DNA of 64,000 nucleotides, taken from contig NZ_VOUA01000013.1 in assembly GCF_024372725.1 (NCBI RefSeq), positions 1 through 64,000 of the forward strand. Direction: 5' to 3'. Origin of the DNA: Methanosarcina sp. KYL-1. GTDB taxonomy: Archaea; Halobacteriota; Methanosarcinia; Methanosarcinales; Methanosarcinaceae. Numbering within the stretch: position 1 is the first letter of the stretch; every line of letters begins with the position of its first letter. Under the pieces are notes generated by a model. The model was not told the origin of the DNA and ran no database searches. It saw nothing but the letters and a program-made list of their open reading frames with translations. Of this stretch, positions 1-8,370 are shown piece after piece. Made by a program: the position numbers and the translations under genes.

Positions 1-127
1 AAAGACTCAGATAAAAGACTCAGATAAAAGACTCAGATAAAAGACTCAGATAAAAGACTCAGATAAAAGACTCAGATAAAAGACTCAGATAAAAGACTCA
101 GATAAAAGACTCAGATAAAAGACTCAG
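1..127. repeat. 13-bp tandem repeat, about 9.8 copies
   Basis: The unit AAAAGACTCAGAT repeats head to tail without visible mismatches from the first base of the window to position 127, so the array may extend to the left of the window. It lies just beyond the 3' end of cheD. The perfection of the copies points to recent expansion. No reading frame or promoter is evident in it. Confidence 0.95.
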
Positions 128-165
128 GGAAATAAATTAGGGATATATCCTTCAGGAAAGACAAA

Positions 166-699
166 TCAGATAATTTTGTTGCCCTCAAGAACAGTCTTTA
201 CTAGGAGGTCGCCTGTAGATATGTCGAAGGTTATTGTACGTCCGTAATTTTTGCCTGTGTCTTCGGCAACGATAGCTACTCCCAGTTCTTCCAGGGTCTT
301 TTTTGCCAACTTTGTGTTTCTTTCGCCTATGTTCAGATGTGTGGTTGAGAACATGCTTGCCCCACCCACTACCTTTGCTTCGAGCCGTTTTCTGCAGGCC
401 CCTATCTTTACTACTTCTTCCAAAAGGTGCTCAATTCCCGAATCTGCAAACTTGGCAGGATTACTAGCCGGATTAGCCTTCAAACAAGCTTCCTTTATGC
501 TCGGAAGCATGACGTGGATGAGGCCTCCTACCTTTGTTTCCCGGTCATAGAGTGTTATCCCTACACAGGAACCAAGTCCGGAGGCCTTTAATTTTACAGG
601 GCTTCTGGCTACTGCATAGTCCCCTGTTCCCACAAGAATCAGGCTGGAATCTGTCACCTTGCAAACCCCTCCCGGGGTATGGATTAGTTCATTAATCAA
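166..699 (-). CDS. cheD: Chemoreceptor glutamine deamidase CheD
   Basis: CheD deamidates specific glutamines of chemoreceptors and binds CheC, linking receptor state to phospho-CheY removal in the cytoplasm. The 177-residue product carries the family signature [11 protein letters not shown] with the catalytic cysteine at residue 45 and the catalytic histidine at 62 (GGLIHVMLP); these identify the family firmly. It is the last gene of the minus-strand run cheY-cheB-cheA-cheR-cheC-cheD, about 150 bp after cheC. The start used is TTG at 699. The same frame stays open upstream for about 15 more codons, with AAGGAC before a run of ATT codons, so the true N-terminus could be slightly longer. No truncation is visible. 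Confidence 0.93.
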   Translation of the reverse strand: MINELIHTPGGVCKVTDSSLILVGTGDYAVARSPVKLKASGLGSCVGITLYDRETKVGGLIHVMLPSIKEACLKANPASNPAKFADSGIEHLLEEVVKIGACRKRLEAKVVGGASMFSTTHLNIGERNTKLAKKTLEELGVAIVAEDTGKNYGRTITFDISTGDLLVKTVLEGNKII

Positions 700-852
700 C
701 TCTTTTGGAAAATCAATAATGTCTGTCCTTGAGTAATTAGGAATTTATGATTCTTAAATAGTTCTATACAATAATTTATCATGCATTTCTAATAATTATT
801 TACTTTCCATAAAATGTATCCAGTTATTTGATAAATTTCACATTCTTTTCTT

Positions 853-1512
853 TCAATCCATATAATTAATATCCATACCATTAATAATATCATTGACTTT
901 CTTTAACACGTAATCAAGAGAAGCGGGGTCAAGTAGGGTGACAAAGTTCCCATTGATCTTTTTTTCCTTTACAAGAAACTCTGCATCAAATATGAGAGCG
1001 AAATCCGCTTTACAACTCATTTCCGTAAGTACGTAGTTCAGGATCGAGCTGAACATGTCATATGCTGTATAGGGTGTTGAAATTGAGGCGTCTATATGTA
1101 AAAAATTGTCAAGAGTACTTATAAATGTCCCGGCCAGGATGTGGCTTACTTCTTCGAACAAAGGTTTATTTGTCTCTAAGGAGAGATTTTTCCCTTCATT
1201 TACGGAAAGGGTCTGGCAGAGAGCTCTGGCGCTGTCTTCCGAGAAAAAGACCAGGATATATCCATTCAGCTCTTTTTCAATATGCACGAACGTCCCTACA
1301 AAAGGGAAATCTGAAATGCCCGTTACCTTTGGTACATTTTCTATTAATTCAAGCCTGGTGTTCAGGATTCTGGTTTGGACGCTGTTGTGGACCAGTCTTG
1401 AAAGGGAGGTTGCCGAATTTCCAACCCCTATATTTCCTATTTCTTTCAGCGCTCCGTATTCAAAGTCGCTTAAATTCCTTAGTTCACTTAGATTCCTTAT
1501 TTCCTGTCCCAT
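853..1512 (-). CDS. cheC: CheY-P phosphatase CheC
   Basis: CheC-family proteins dephosphorylate CheY-P and bind CheD. The 219-residue protein shows the two-fold CheC layout. The first half-site is EIGNIGVGN (Glu24, Asn27). The second is EEVSHILAG, where the asparagine expected by the E-x-x-N pattern is a histidine (Glu121, His124), so one of the two active sites may be altered. The ATG start lies 29 bp inside the end of cheR, which implies translational coupling. Length fits the family. The call rests on motifs and on the che context; CheX is less likely because both half-sites are present. Confidence 0.92.
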   Translation of the reverse strand: MGQEIRNLSELRNLSDFEYGALKEIGNIGVGNSATSLSRLVHNSVQTRILNTRLELIENVPKVTGISDFPFVGTFVHIEKELNGYILVFFSEDSARALCQTLSVNEGKNLSLETNKPLFEEVSHILAGTFISTLDNFLHIDASISTPYTAYDMFSSILNYVLTEMSCKADFALIFDAEFLVKEKKINGNFVTLLDPASLDYVLKKVNDIINGMDINYMD

Positions 1513-2425
1513 GTATATCCCCTGAAGTTCCCTTTATGTAAAGACGCTCTCTTGTGTTGTAGGGTTTAAAGAGGTTATTTGCGGTCCCCAGAAGTGTTTC
1601 TGCTTTTCCTATTATGAAATATCCTCCGGTGTTCAGAGCTCGATAAAAGTTAATGTGAAGGTGTTCCTGGATTTCTTTTTTAAAATATATCATGACATTC
1701 CGGCAGATAATAATGTCAAAATGGCTCATTCCGGACCCGGAAATCAGGTCATGCTGCTTAAAATGGGCGATTTTTTTCAGCTGCTCGGAAATCTGGTATT
1801 TTTCACCTTTTTTTGTAAAATAAAGTTCCCTTGTGCTTGTATCCACGTTTTTCATCACACTTTCGTTGTAGATACCTTTCCTGGCTTTTTCAAGGCTTAA
1901 AGTGTCAATATCCGTTCCAATGATGCTGATCCTGTATTTATCAAAGTCTTTATTTAAAATTTCATGCAGCAAGATGGCAAAGGAATAAGCCTCTTCTCCC
2001 GAGGCACAACCCGCACTCCAGATCCGGATTGATTTTATCATTGCTTCTGATTTGGATTTGATCACAGACGGCAGGATTTCTTCTTCTATTATCCTGTAGG
2101 TTTCAGGATTGCGGAAAAACTCACTGACATTAACGGTCAGGGCCTCAATCAGGTGCCTGTATTCTTCAGGGTCTTTTTTCAGGACTTTGAGGTACTCTGC
2201 ATAGCTGCCGGAATTGGTGGCCCTCACCCGTACGTTAATTCTACGCCTGAAATGAGATTCCTTATACTGGTTACAGTTAAAGCCTGTGTTTTTCGTGATC
2301 ACCTGCTTTAACACTTCAAAACCCGGGTCCTCCTCAAAAAGATCCTCTACAGAGCTTTTCCCAGTGCTGTTACCTTTTTCAGCAATGTTCCTTTTTCCAT
2401 CAGGTCCAGTATTCATTTCATCCAC
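1484..2425 (-). CDS. cheR: Chemotaxis protein methyltransferase CheR
   Basis: CheR transfers methyl groups from S-adenosylmethionine to receptor glutamates during adaptation. The 313-residue protein has the N-terminal all-helical CheR domain (about residues 30-105, with arginine-rich HFRRRINVRVRA that in the family contacts the receptor) followed by a SAM-binding Rossmann domain with IWSAGCASGEEAYSFAILL. The IICRNVMIYF strand is typical of CheR. The first 30 residues are a polar extension of unclear role. Two ATG codons three codons apart could both serve as start; neither has a strong ribosome site. It overlaps cheC by 29 bp and sits 46 bp after cheA, in a spacer with repeated TTCAGTTTCTTCTG. 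Confidence 0.95.
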   Translation of the reverse strand: MDEMNTGPDGKRNIAEKGNSTGKSSVEDLFEEDPGFEVLKQVITKNTGFNCNQYKESHFRRRINVRVRATNSGSYAEYLKVLKKDPEEYRHLIEALTVNVSEFFRNPETYRIIEEEILPSVIKSKSEAMIKSIRIWSAGCASGEEAYSFAILLHEILNKDFDKYRISIIGTDIDTLSLEKARKGIYNESVMKNVDTSTRELYFTKKGEKYQISEQLKKIAHFKQHDLISGSGMSHFDIIICRNVMIYFKKEIQEHLHINFYRALNTGGYFIIGKAETLLGTANNLFKPYNTRERLYIKGTSGDIHGTGNKESK

Positions 2426-2471
2426 ATTTTATTTCTTCTGTTCAGTTTCTTCTGTTCAGTTTCTTCTATTT

Positions 2472-4865
2472 TCAAATGAGGGTGTTGATGTCAAGGATCA
2501 GTACCACATTTCCGTCGCCCAGAATTGTTGCTCCTGCAAACCCTCCGGTCTTCTCCACAAGTCTGCTTTTAAAGTTTTTTATTATGACTTCCTGTTTTCC
2601 CAGCAGTTTATCCACAACAATCCCTATGGGCTGTCCTGCTTTTTCCGCTATGACAACAGTGAGCCTTTCCTTTTCCGAATCCGGAGGCAGTTGAAACAGC
2701 CGGCGCAGCCTCAGGAGGGGCAACACCTTTTCACCTGATATAAGAACTTCTTCACCCCTTATGTGCCGGAGTTCTTCTCTGCCGACCTCGACGTTCTTTA
2801 TTATGTTGATGAAGGGAATAGCGTATTTTTCTTCCCCTACTTCTACCAGCATGGCCTGGTACAGGGCGATGGTTAAGGGCAGTTTCAGCACGAACCTTGA
2901 ACCTATTTTGGGGTTTGATTCGATTCTTACGGAACCTCCGAGGTGCTCCACCCGGTTTTTCACAACGTCCATTCCCACGCCCCTCCCCGAGATGTCCGTA
3001 ACCCTGCTGGCGGTGCTGAAGCCATGCGCAAAGATTAACTGCAATGCCTCCCTTTCCGAGAACTGCTCGGCCTCTTCCCCCGAGATAATTTTCTTTTCTA
3101 CTGCAGCTTTTCGGAGATTTGCCGTGTCCATTCCCTGCCCGTCGTCTTCAATTTTGATCAGGACATGGTTTTCCTGCCGCAAAGCAGTGAGCATTATCGT
3201 TCCGGTCTCATTTTTTCCAAGTTCCAGGCGCTTTTCCGGACTTTCGATTCCGTGATCCACCGCGTTTCTCAGCAGGTGCACCAGAGGGTCTCCAATTTCA
3301 TCCAGAACAGTTCTATCAAGCTTGATTTCTTTTCCCCTGATTATAAAATCGATTTTTTTATTTTCTTCCTTTGCAAGGTCCCTTACCATTCTGGGAAACA
3401 TATTAAAAACCTGGTCAAGAGGCACCATCCTTGCCTCTATCACTTCCTCCTGTATCTCCTTTGTGAGTTTCTGGAATTCCGAAAGTGCGGCATCCAGCTC
3501 CTTGGATTCCCGGTCTCGGGTTAACTGACTGATCCTGCTTCTGGAGATCACAAGTTCGCCTGCCAGGTTCATGAGCTTATCAAGCTGATCCGTACTGACC
3601 CTCACACTCTGGACGCTCTTGATCTTCGGACCGGGCCTGGGAAAAACAAAGACATTTTTTTCACTTCTTTCAGTTTCCTTTCCAACTCCCCTTTCAGCTT
3701 CCCTTTCAACTCCCCTTTCAGCTTCCCTTTCAACTCCCCTTTCAACTCCCCTTTCAACTCCCCTTTCAACTCCCCTTTCAACTCCCCTTTCAACTCCCCT
3801 TTCAACTCCCCTTTCAGCTTCCCTTTCAACTCCCCTTTCAGCTTCCCTTTCAACTCCCCTTTCAGCTTCCCTTTCAACTTCCCTTTCAGCTTCCCTTTCA
3901 ACTTCTTCAGATGGAGCATCTTCAGGGCTTTTTTCAAGTCCAGAACCCAGAGAATTGAGAATTAGATTTTTTACTTCGATGATTCTGCCAATTTCCTTTT
4001 TTATGGTGGCTTCATCTTTTTTTGTTGAAAAGATTATTTCAAAGTCAAAGCCGAACTTCTCATTTTCCAGGTCCTCGAGAGCTGGTATAGTTTTGATAAT
4101 GTTCCCGTTTTCCGAAAGTTTGCGTATTACCAGGGCCGAACGGGCAGTTTTCATGAGGCAGGTCTCTTCCAGGGCAACGTGGGCTAGAAATACCTTCGAT
4201 CCTTCCTTTTCCGCTTCTTTTATCAATTCCCGCTCAGTTTCTGAAAGTTCAGGCTTCTTTGCAGGATAATTTCTCACAGGATAATTTTCTTCTTTTGAGG
4301 AATCTTTTAACGCAGGAGTTTCCTCTTCTGCAGCTGAAGATAGGGGTGAACCTTCCCTCTGTAACTCTTCCCCGTGTACCATGCCACTTGCTTTTTCTTC
4401 GGGGAGGGTTCCTGCAGTTTTGGTGGTTAGTGCCCTTAGGGCATTTAAAACCCTGGCAGTTTCGGGGGGAATTCCGCTGTCTAATCCACTTCCGTTCCCC
4501 CTTCCCTCTATTTTTTCGGCTTTATTTTCGCCTGGTTTACATGCCATATTTTTGCAGGTACTTTCAACAAGGCTTTCCAGAGCGTCAAGGCATTCAAAGA
4601 GAAGATCAGTCATGGGCTCATCAAGTTTGAGCTGGCCTGTTCTGAGCCTGTCCACAAGGCTCTCCATTTCATGGGTGAGCTCGACTATCTGCCTGAACCC
4701 CATCGTTGCAGCCATGCCTTTCAAAGTGTGGGCTGACCTGAACATTATGTTTATGTGCTCTATGTTTTCAGGGTCTTGCTCAAGTACCAGCAGGGAATCA
4801 CTTAGTTCCTTGAGTTTTGTTTCGGCTTCTGCCCTGAAAATGCCCATGTACTTTGACAGATCCAT
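2472..4865 (-). CDS. cheA: Chemotaxis histidine kinase CheA
   Basis: CheA autophosphorylates in response to receptor state and passes phosphate to CheY and CheB. The 797-residue protein has all five classical parts: P1 with phospho-acceptor His46 in FRSAHTLKGMAATMGF; a P2-like docking domain near residues 215-315; P3 dimerisation helices (STDQLDKLMNLAGELV); the P4 ATPase with LRNAVDHGIE, DDGQGMD and GRGVGMDVV boxes; and a C-terminal CheW-like P5. Between P2 and P3 (about residues 320-400) lies a highly charged VERE/AERG/VERG repeat encoded by a 12-bp tandem array. ATG 4865 is preceded by AGGA at good spacing. The linker is longer and more repetitive than usual; the domains themselves look intact. 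Confidence 0.97.
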   Translation of the reverse strand: MDLSKYMGIFRAEAETKLKELSDSLLVLEQDPENIEHINIMFRSAHTLKGMAATMGFRQIVELTHEMESLVDRLRTGQLKLDEPMTDLLFECLDALESLVESTCKNMACKPGENKAEKIEGRGNGSGLDSGIPPETARVLNALRALTTKTAGTLPEEKASGMVHGEELQREGSPLSSAAEEETPALKDSSKEENYPVRNYPAKKPELSETERELIKEAEKEGSKVFLAHVALEETCLMKTARSALVIRKLSENGNIIKTIPALEDLENEKFGFDFEIIFSTKKDEATIKKEIGRIIEVKNLILNSLGSGLEKSPEDAPSEEVEREAEREVEREAERGVEREAERGVEREAERGVERGVERGVERGVERGVERGVERGVEREAERGVEREAERGVGKETERSEKNVFVFPRPGPKIKSVQSVRVSTDQLDKLMNLAGELVISRSRISQLTRDRESKELDAALSEFQKLTKEIQEEVIEARMVPLDQVFNMFPRMVRDLAKEENKKIDFIIRGKEIKLDRTVLDEIGDPLVHLLRNAVDHGIESPEKRLELGKNETGTIMLTALRQENHVLIKIEDDGQGMDTANLRKAAVEKKIISGEEAEQFSEREALQLIFAHGFSTASRVTDISGRGVGMDVVKNRVEHLGGSVRIESNPKIGSRFVLKLPLTIALYQAMLVEVGEEKYAIPFINIIKNVEVGREELRHIRGEEVLISGEKVLPLLRLRRLFQLPPDSEKERLTVVIAEKAGQPIGIVVDKLLGKQEVIIKNFKSRLVEKTGGFAGATILGDGNVVLILDINTLI
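3683..3898. repeat. 12-bp in-frame tandem repeat within cheA, about 18 units
   Basis: On the plus strand the units are CAACTCCCCTTT and its variant CAGCTTCCCTTT. Read on the coding strand each unit gives four residues, GVER or EAER. Because the unit is a multiple of three, copy-number change keeps the cheA frame and lengthens or shortens only the P2-P3 linker. The variant units alternate in blocks, which suggests segmental duplication rather than selection on single residues. Other frames also stay open across the array as a by-product. Confidence 0.95.
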
Positions 4866-4885
4866 AATCGTTTCCTGCTTGCTTA

Positions 4886-5995
4886 TCAGTCATCGGTTTT
4901 TTGCAGTAAAGGGGGAGAAGTTTGCTCCATTATGTTCAGGAGTTCTGCAGCCATCCTGTCCAGAGGGAGTACCAGGTCCGCAAGTTTTCTTCTTACTATT
5001 TCTCCGGGCATGCCGTAAACCACACATGAACTCCGAGCTTCTGCGATTACCTTTCCTCCCATTTTTTTTATTTCCTCGGCCCCCTCGGCCCCATCACAGT
5101 TCATTCCTGTCAGGATCAAAGAAATAATCCTCGGCCCGTAAATAGGGGCAATTGACCTGAAAAGGACGTTAACGGAAGGCCTGGTCCCCAGTTCCTTCGG
5201 GCCCCGGTTGAGGTGGACAACCTCTCTTTGAAGCCCGTTTATCATCTTCCTGACAATTTCCATGTGGTAATCTCCCGGAGCCACGAGCACGACTCCTTCT
5301 TCTACCTCATCTCCCTCTTTTGCCTCCCTTACCCTGAGGGAGGACTTCGCATCAAGCCTTTTTGAAAAGGATGCAGTAAAGCCCGGAGGCATATGCTGCA
5401 CAACAAGAACTGCAGCCGGAAGGCTGGCAGGAAGCGCACTTATAAGTTTTTCAAGGGCTCTTGGACCCCCTGTGGACGCTCCTATAGCCAGGACATTTTT
5501 TACCGGAGAGACACTTCCCCTCGTTTTTCCTTCCTCTTTTTCAATTTTTTCCGGCTTGTTGCTTTCGGGATCACACATGCATCCCAGATTGCCAAGGTTG
5601 GCTTTTGCTGCCGCTCTCACTTTTTTGCAAATTTCTTCAGCCATTTCCGGAATGCTATGGCTGAGGATTCCCCCTGGCTTTTCAATAACGTCCACGGCCC
5701 CGTATTCGAATGCAGTCAGGGTGATTTCTTCGGCCTTTTCCCCAAGGGCCGAAACCATGACTACGGGGGTCGGGTATTCTTTCATGATTCGGGCAAGGGT
5801 TTTCAGGCCATCAAGTACCGGCATCACGTTGTCAAGAAGCACGATGTCGGGCCTGGAATTTTCAATTTTTTCAAGGGCGTCCTTTCCATTGATCGCTGTT
5901 CCGATGACTTCGATTTTGGGATCTTTGTCCAGTATATCAGAAAGGACTTTGCGGATCAAAGCGGAGTCGTCGACTACAAGTGCGCGGATGGTCAT
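4886..5995 (-). CDS. cheB: Protein-glutamate methylesterase / response regulator CheB
   Basis: CheB removes methyl groups from receptors once phosphorylated by CheA. Residues 1-120 form a receiver domain (acidic pair Asp9/Asp10, phospho-acceptor Asp55 in LLDNVMP); the usual acidic residue after the acceptor is Asn56. Residues 165-355 form the methylesterase with the catalytic triad Ser174 (IGASTGGPRAL), His201 (VVQHMPPGF) and Asp301 (LTGMNCDGAEG). The 369-residue length is normal. It lies 20 bp before cheA and 12 bp after cheY on the same strand. Confidence 0.97.
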   Translation of the reverse strand: MTIRALVVDDSALIRKVLSDILDKDPKIEVIGTAINGKDALEKIENSRPDIVLLDNVMPVLDGLKTLARIMKEYPTPVVMVSALGEKAEEITLTAFEYGAVDVIEKPGGILSHSIPEMAEEICKKVRAAAKANLGNLGCMCDPESNKPEKIEKEEGKTRGSVSPVKNVLAIGASTGGPRALEKLISALPASLPAAVLVVQHMPPGFTASFSKRLDAKSSLRVREAKEGDEVEEGVVLVAPGDYHMEIVRKMINGLQREVVHLNRGPKELGTRPSVNVLFRSIAPIYGPRIISLILTGMNCDGAEGAEEIKKMGGKVIAEARSSCVVYGMPGEIVRRKLADLVLPLDRMAAELLNIMEQTSPPLLQKTDD

Positions 5996-6007
5996 CGAAG
6001 CACTTCT

Positions 6008-6376
6008 TTAGTTATTTTGGTCAGCAATCCTTGCAATTACGTCCAGTATTCTGGAAGGTTCAAAGGGTTTTACTATGAAGTCCTGTGCGCCTATTTTTAT
6101 GGATTTTGTTACCACGGACTGCTGTCCAAGAGAGGAGCACATCACCACTTTTGCTTCTGGATCCATGTTAAGCAGCCTTTGCAATGTTTCGGTCCCTTCC
6201 ATGTCCGGCATAATGATGTCCATAAGCACGATATCCGGCCTTACTTCCAGATATTTGAAAATTGCTTCCTCCCCCCTTGCCGCTTCAGCTACCACTTCGT
6301 GTCCGTGCTTTAACAGGATATCCTTGATCACCATTCGCATAAATTCGGCATCGTCCACGATCATAATTCTTGCCAT
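6008..6376 (-). CDS. cheY: Chemotaxis response regulator CheY
   Basis: This is a single receiver domain of 122 residues that would carry the signal from CheA to the motor apparatus. Asp8/Asp9, phospho-acceptor Asp53 (LMDIIMP) and the conserved lysine in IVKPFE are present. ATG 6376 was chosen because MARIMIVDD is the natural receiver start and a GAAGGGA ribosome site lies 6 bases upstream; an in-frame upstream ATG at 6433 would add 19 residues without a ribosome site. It is the first gene of the cheYBARCD run, so the operon promoter should be in the AT-rich DNA just above 6380. Confidence 0.95.
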   Translation of the reverse strand: MARIMIVDDAEFMRMVIKDILLKHGHEVVAEAARGEEAIFKYLEVRPDIVLMDIIMPDMEGTETLQRLLNMDPEAKVVMCSSLGQQSVVTKSIKIGAQDFIVKPFEPSRILDVIARIADQNN

Positions 6377-6652
6377 GTCGTTCCCTTCTTTTACGATTTC
6401 GTAAAGCAAGTGGCAAATAGCATAAAATGACAAACAGCACTACTATTTTGCCATTTTTACTATTTCATTTTATTTACTACTGTTTACTACTTATTTTTCT
6501 TTAAGGAATGAATTTTTAACAAGCATGTTCACAAAACGTCTTTATGAAACGTTCTTTACAAAAATTGCAATTGCAATTTAATGGATAAGGGCTCTGCAAG
6601 TGAGAAAAACAACCATAAATTGACAGAATTGACAACCTGGATTTTTTGACTT

Positions 6653-6700
6653 CAGTCCATGAAGTTTACAGTCCATGAAGTTTACAGTCCATGAAGTTTA
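6653..6700. repeat. 16-bp tandem repeat, 3 copies
   Basis: The unit CAGTCCATGAAGTTTA is repeated three times without a spacer in the non-coding region upstream of cheY. Confidence 0.9.
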
Positions 6701-7036
6701 CCTGAGTGATATACCCGTGTGATGTGAAACGTTCCAAGGTGACTTTTTCATATTGTCACTTTAAATTTTCTCGACCCCCTACTATAAATGTCGGAGTCAA
6801 TTTTATTTAACCAGCACGTTATCTCTCTAAAATTCAATTCCTTGCCTGGGAATATTGCTTGGGAATCTTATATACGACACTTACTATATTATGCTTTTTT
6901 AATGATTTTTTTATATGTAATAATATCTTAGATTATTTATTAAAAATTATTATTAAAAATAACTGGATAATAGTTTTATTTGTTTAAATACGAAATTATA
7001 TAATCAGGCATGTGACTAATTTAACCATTTTAATAA

Positions 7037-7082
7037 TTCTCTGTGAATCTTAGAGCCAGTTCTCTGTGAATGTTAGAGCCAG
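7037..7082. repeat. 23-bp tandem duplication
   Basis: Two adjacent 23-bp copies beginning TTCTCTGTGAAT and ending AGAGCCAG, with one difference (CTTAG versus GTTAG). Non-coding. Confidence 0.9.
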
Positions 7083-7435
7083 AGTTTAAGTCCAACTGAT
7101 GGCTATTTTGTTTCCAGGTAAATTAAAGTAGTGAAATAGGGCTTAATAAATAACTTTATATTTGTTTTAGTTCATATGTTACCTTATAAGTTGGGGAAAT
7201 CTGTTAGCTTTTGCTGAATCCCTCCATTGTGGTATCTCAGTTCATACCATTAAAGTTCTTATCAGCTAACTTATCAGCTAAAACTTATCAGCTAATATAG
7301 TAGAAAATATTCCAGTCGAAAACTATCTTATTAATCGAAAACTGCAGTGTTACTAATGAAACGCAGAACCCAGAGGAAAGCTCTCCGGTTTTAAGCTCAC
7401 TCACAGAAAAATCTGTGGTCTGTAAGTTGCTTAAA

Positions 7436-7483
7436 CTGTGGATTAAACTGTGGATTATCCTGTGGATTATCCTGTGGATTATC
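7436..7483. repeat. 12-bp tandem repeat, 4 copies
   Basis: CTGTGGATTAAA once and CTGTGGATTATC three times, head to tail, followed by a partial fifth unit. Non-coding; about 240 bp upstream of the receiver gene. Confidence 0.9.
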
Positions 7484-7722
7484 CTGTTTGAAGCAGTTAA
7501 TTAATCTGGAGAGTTGATTGGGTGGGTACTTTACGGAGAATGTACTGGTGCTCTGGTTGACAGATCTGTAGCGATGCGACCTGGTTAAATGGATCTGTTA
7601 AAATGGCTGTTAAACAGTCCTTTAAAACTGATCTCCTTTTCAGCCCCGCCAGCAAGGATCCTCTCTAGGGAATCACTGTGTTTGAAAAAAGGTTTGTAAA
7701 ACACTCAAGAGAGTTGATTCAT

Positions 7723-8088
7723 ATGCCTGAAATCCTGCTCGTTGAGGATAATTTACTTAACCTTACGATTGAGGCGGATCTGCTGAAATCTTTTGGATAT
7801 GAGCCAAAAAAAGCAAAAAACGGCCTGGAAGCTCTGGAAGTTCTTGAAGGGGCCAAAATAGACCTGATCCTGCTGGATATGGAACTTCCTAAGATGAACG
7901 GCCTTGAGTTTCTCAAAAGAATAAAGAATAGGCCTGAAACCCAGAAAATCAGGGTTGTTGCAGTAACAGGGTATACTGATCCTGAAAGTGAAAGACAGTT
8001 CCTTGAAGCGGGATGTCTTGCTGTCCTGTCGAAACCTATAAACTTCGGCATTTTCAGGTCTCAAATTGAAGAATTTCTAACGGGTTGA
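7723..8088 (+). CDS. Stand-alone receiver-domain response regulator
   Basis: A 121-residue single receiver domain with Glu8/Asp9, phospho-acceptor Asp52 (LLDMELP) and the conserved lysine in VLSKPI. The pattern EDNxxN at the start resembles receivers that serve phosphorelays or hybrid kinases rather than motor-binding CheY, but this is only a resemblance. ATG 7723 fits the domain edge; a GTG at 7678 with AGGGA upstream would add 15 residues and cannot be excluded. It lies 280 bp before the chemoreceptor and may take phosphate from CheA or another kinase. There is no output domain. Confidence 0.9.
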   Translation: MPEILLVEDNLLNLTIEADLLKSFGYEPKKAKNGLEALEVLEGAKIDLILLDMELPKMNGLEFLKRIKNRPETQKIRVVAVTGYTDPESERQFLEAGCLAVLSKPINFGIFRSQIEEFLTG

Positions 8089-8113
8089 GCCCGGGCCTTC
8101 TTGAGTTCCGAAG

Positions 8114-8160
8114 TAAGCTCTGAATCGGATAAGCTCTGAATCGGATAAGCTCTGAATCAT
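8114..8160. repeat. 16-bp tandem repeat, 3 copies
   Basis: TAAGCTCTGAATCGGA is repeated about three times just downstream of the receiver gene; the last copy diverges at its end. Non-coding spacer before the chemoreceptor. Confidence 0.88.
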
Positions 8161-8370
8161 AATAAACTCCGAACCATCAGAGTATCAGAAAATTTATGAA
8201 CTTCTATAACTAATACCTGTTAGGAAATTCGGACAAGATTACATTTATGAAATTTACATTTATTTCCGTCAGTTTCCTTTTCTCAGCGCACGTCGCGTGC
8301 AGAGTGGCAATTTGATTATCGGGTGGAAGTTAGTTAAAGGCGGACATTTTGGAGGCAAAGGTGAAAAAAG

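Larger units (their letters stand above)
6377..7722. other. Long AT-rich intergenic region between divergent chemotaxis transcripts
   Basis: About 1.3 kb without a convincing gene. It should contain the promoters of cheY (minus) and of the receiver gene at 7723 (plus). Several TATA-like sequences are visible (for example ACTATAAATG near 6781 and CTTATATACG near 6869). It also contains four unrelated short direct-repeat clusters: 16 bp x 3, 23 bp x 2, TTATCAGCTAA copies near 7260-7295, and 12 bp x 4. No tRNA or conserved RNA was recognised. Confidence 0.7.

Noticed and set aside
1-127. Possible CRISPR array
   Set aside because: Units are contiguous 13-mers with no unique spacers. The same argument excludes the other tandem arrays, including the 23-bp one at 51309.
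3602-4269. Long open frames antisense and out of frame to cheA with Lys/Gly/Leu or Ser/Leu/Thr repeats
   Set aside because: They are by-products of the 12-bp in-frame repeat; cheA has complete domains on the same DNA and these frames have no ribosome site or domain.
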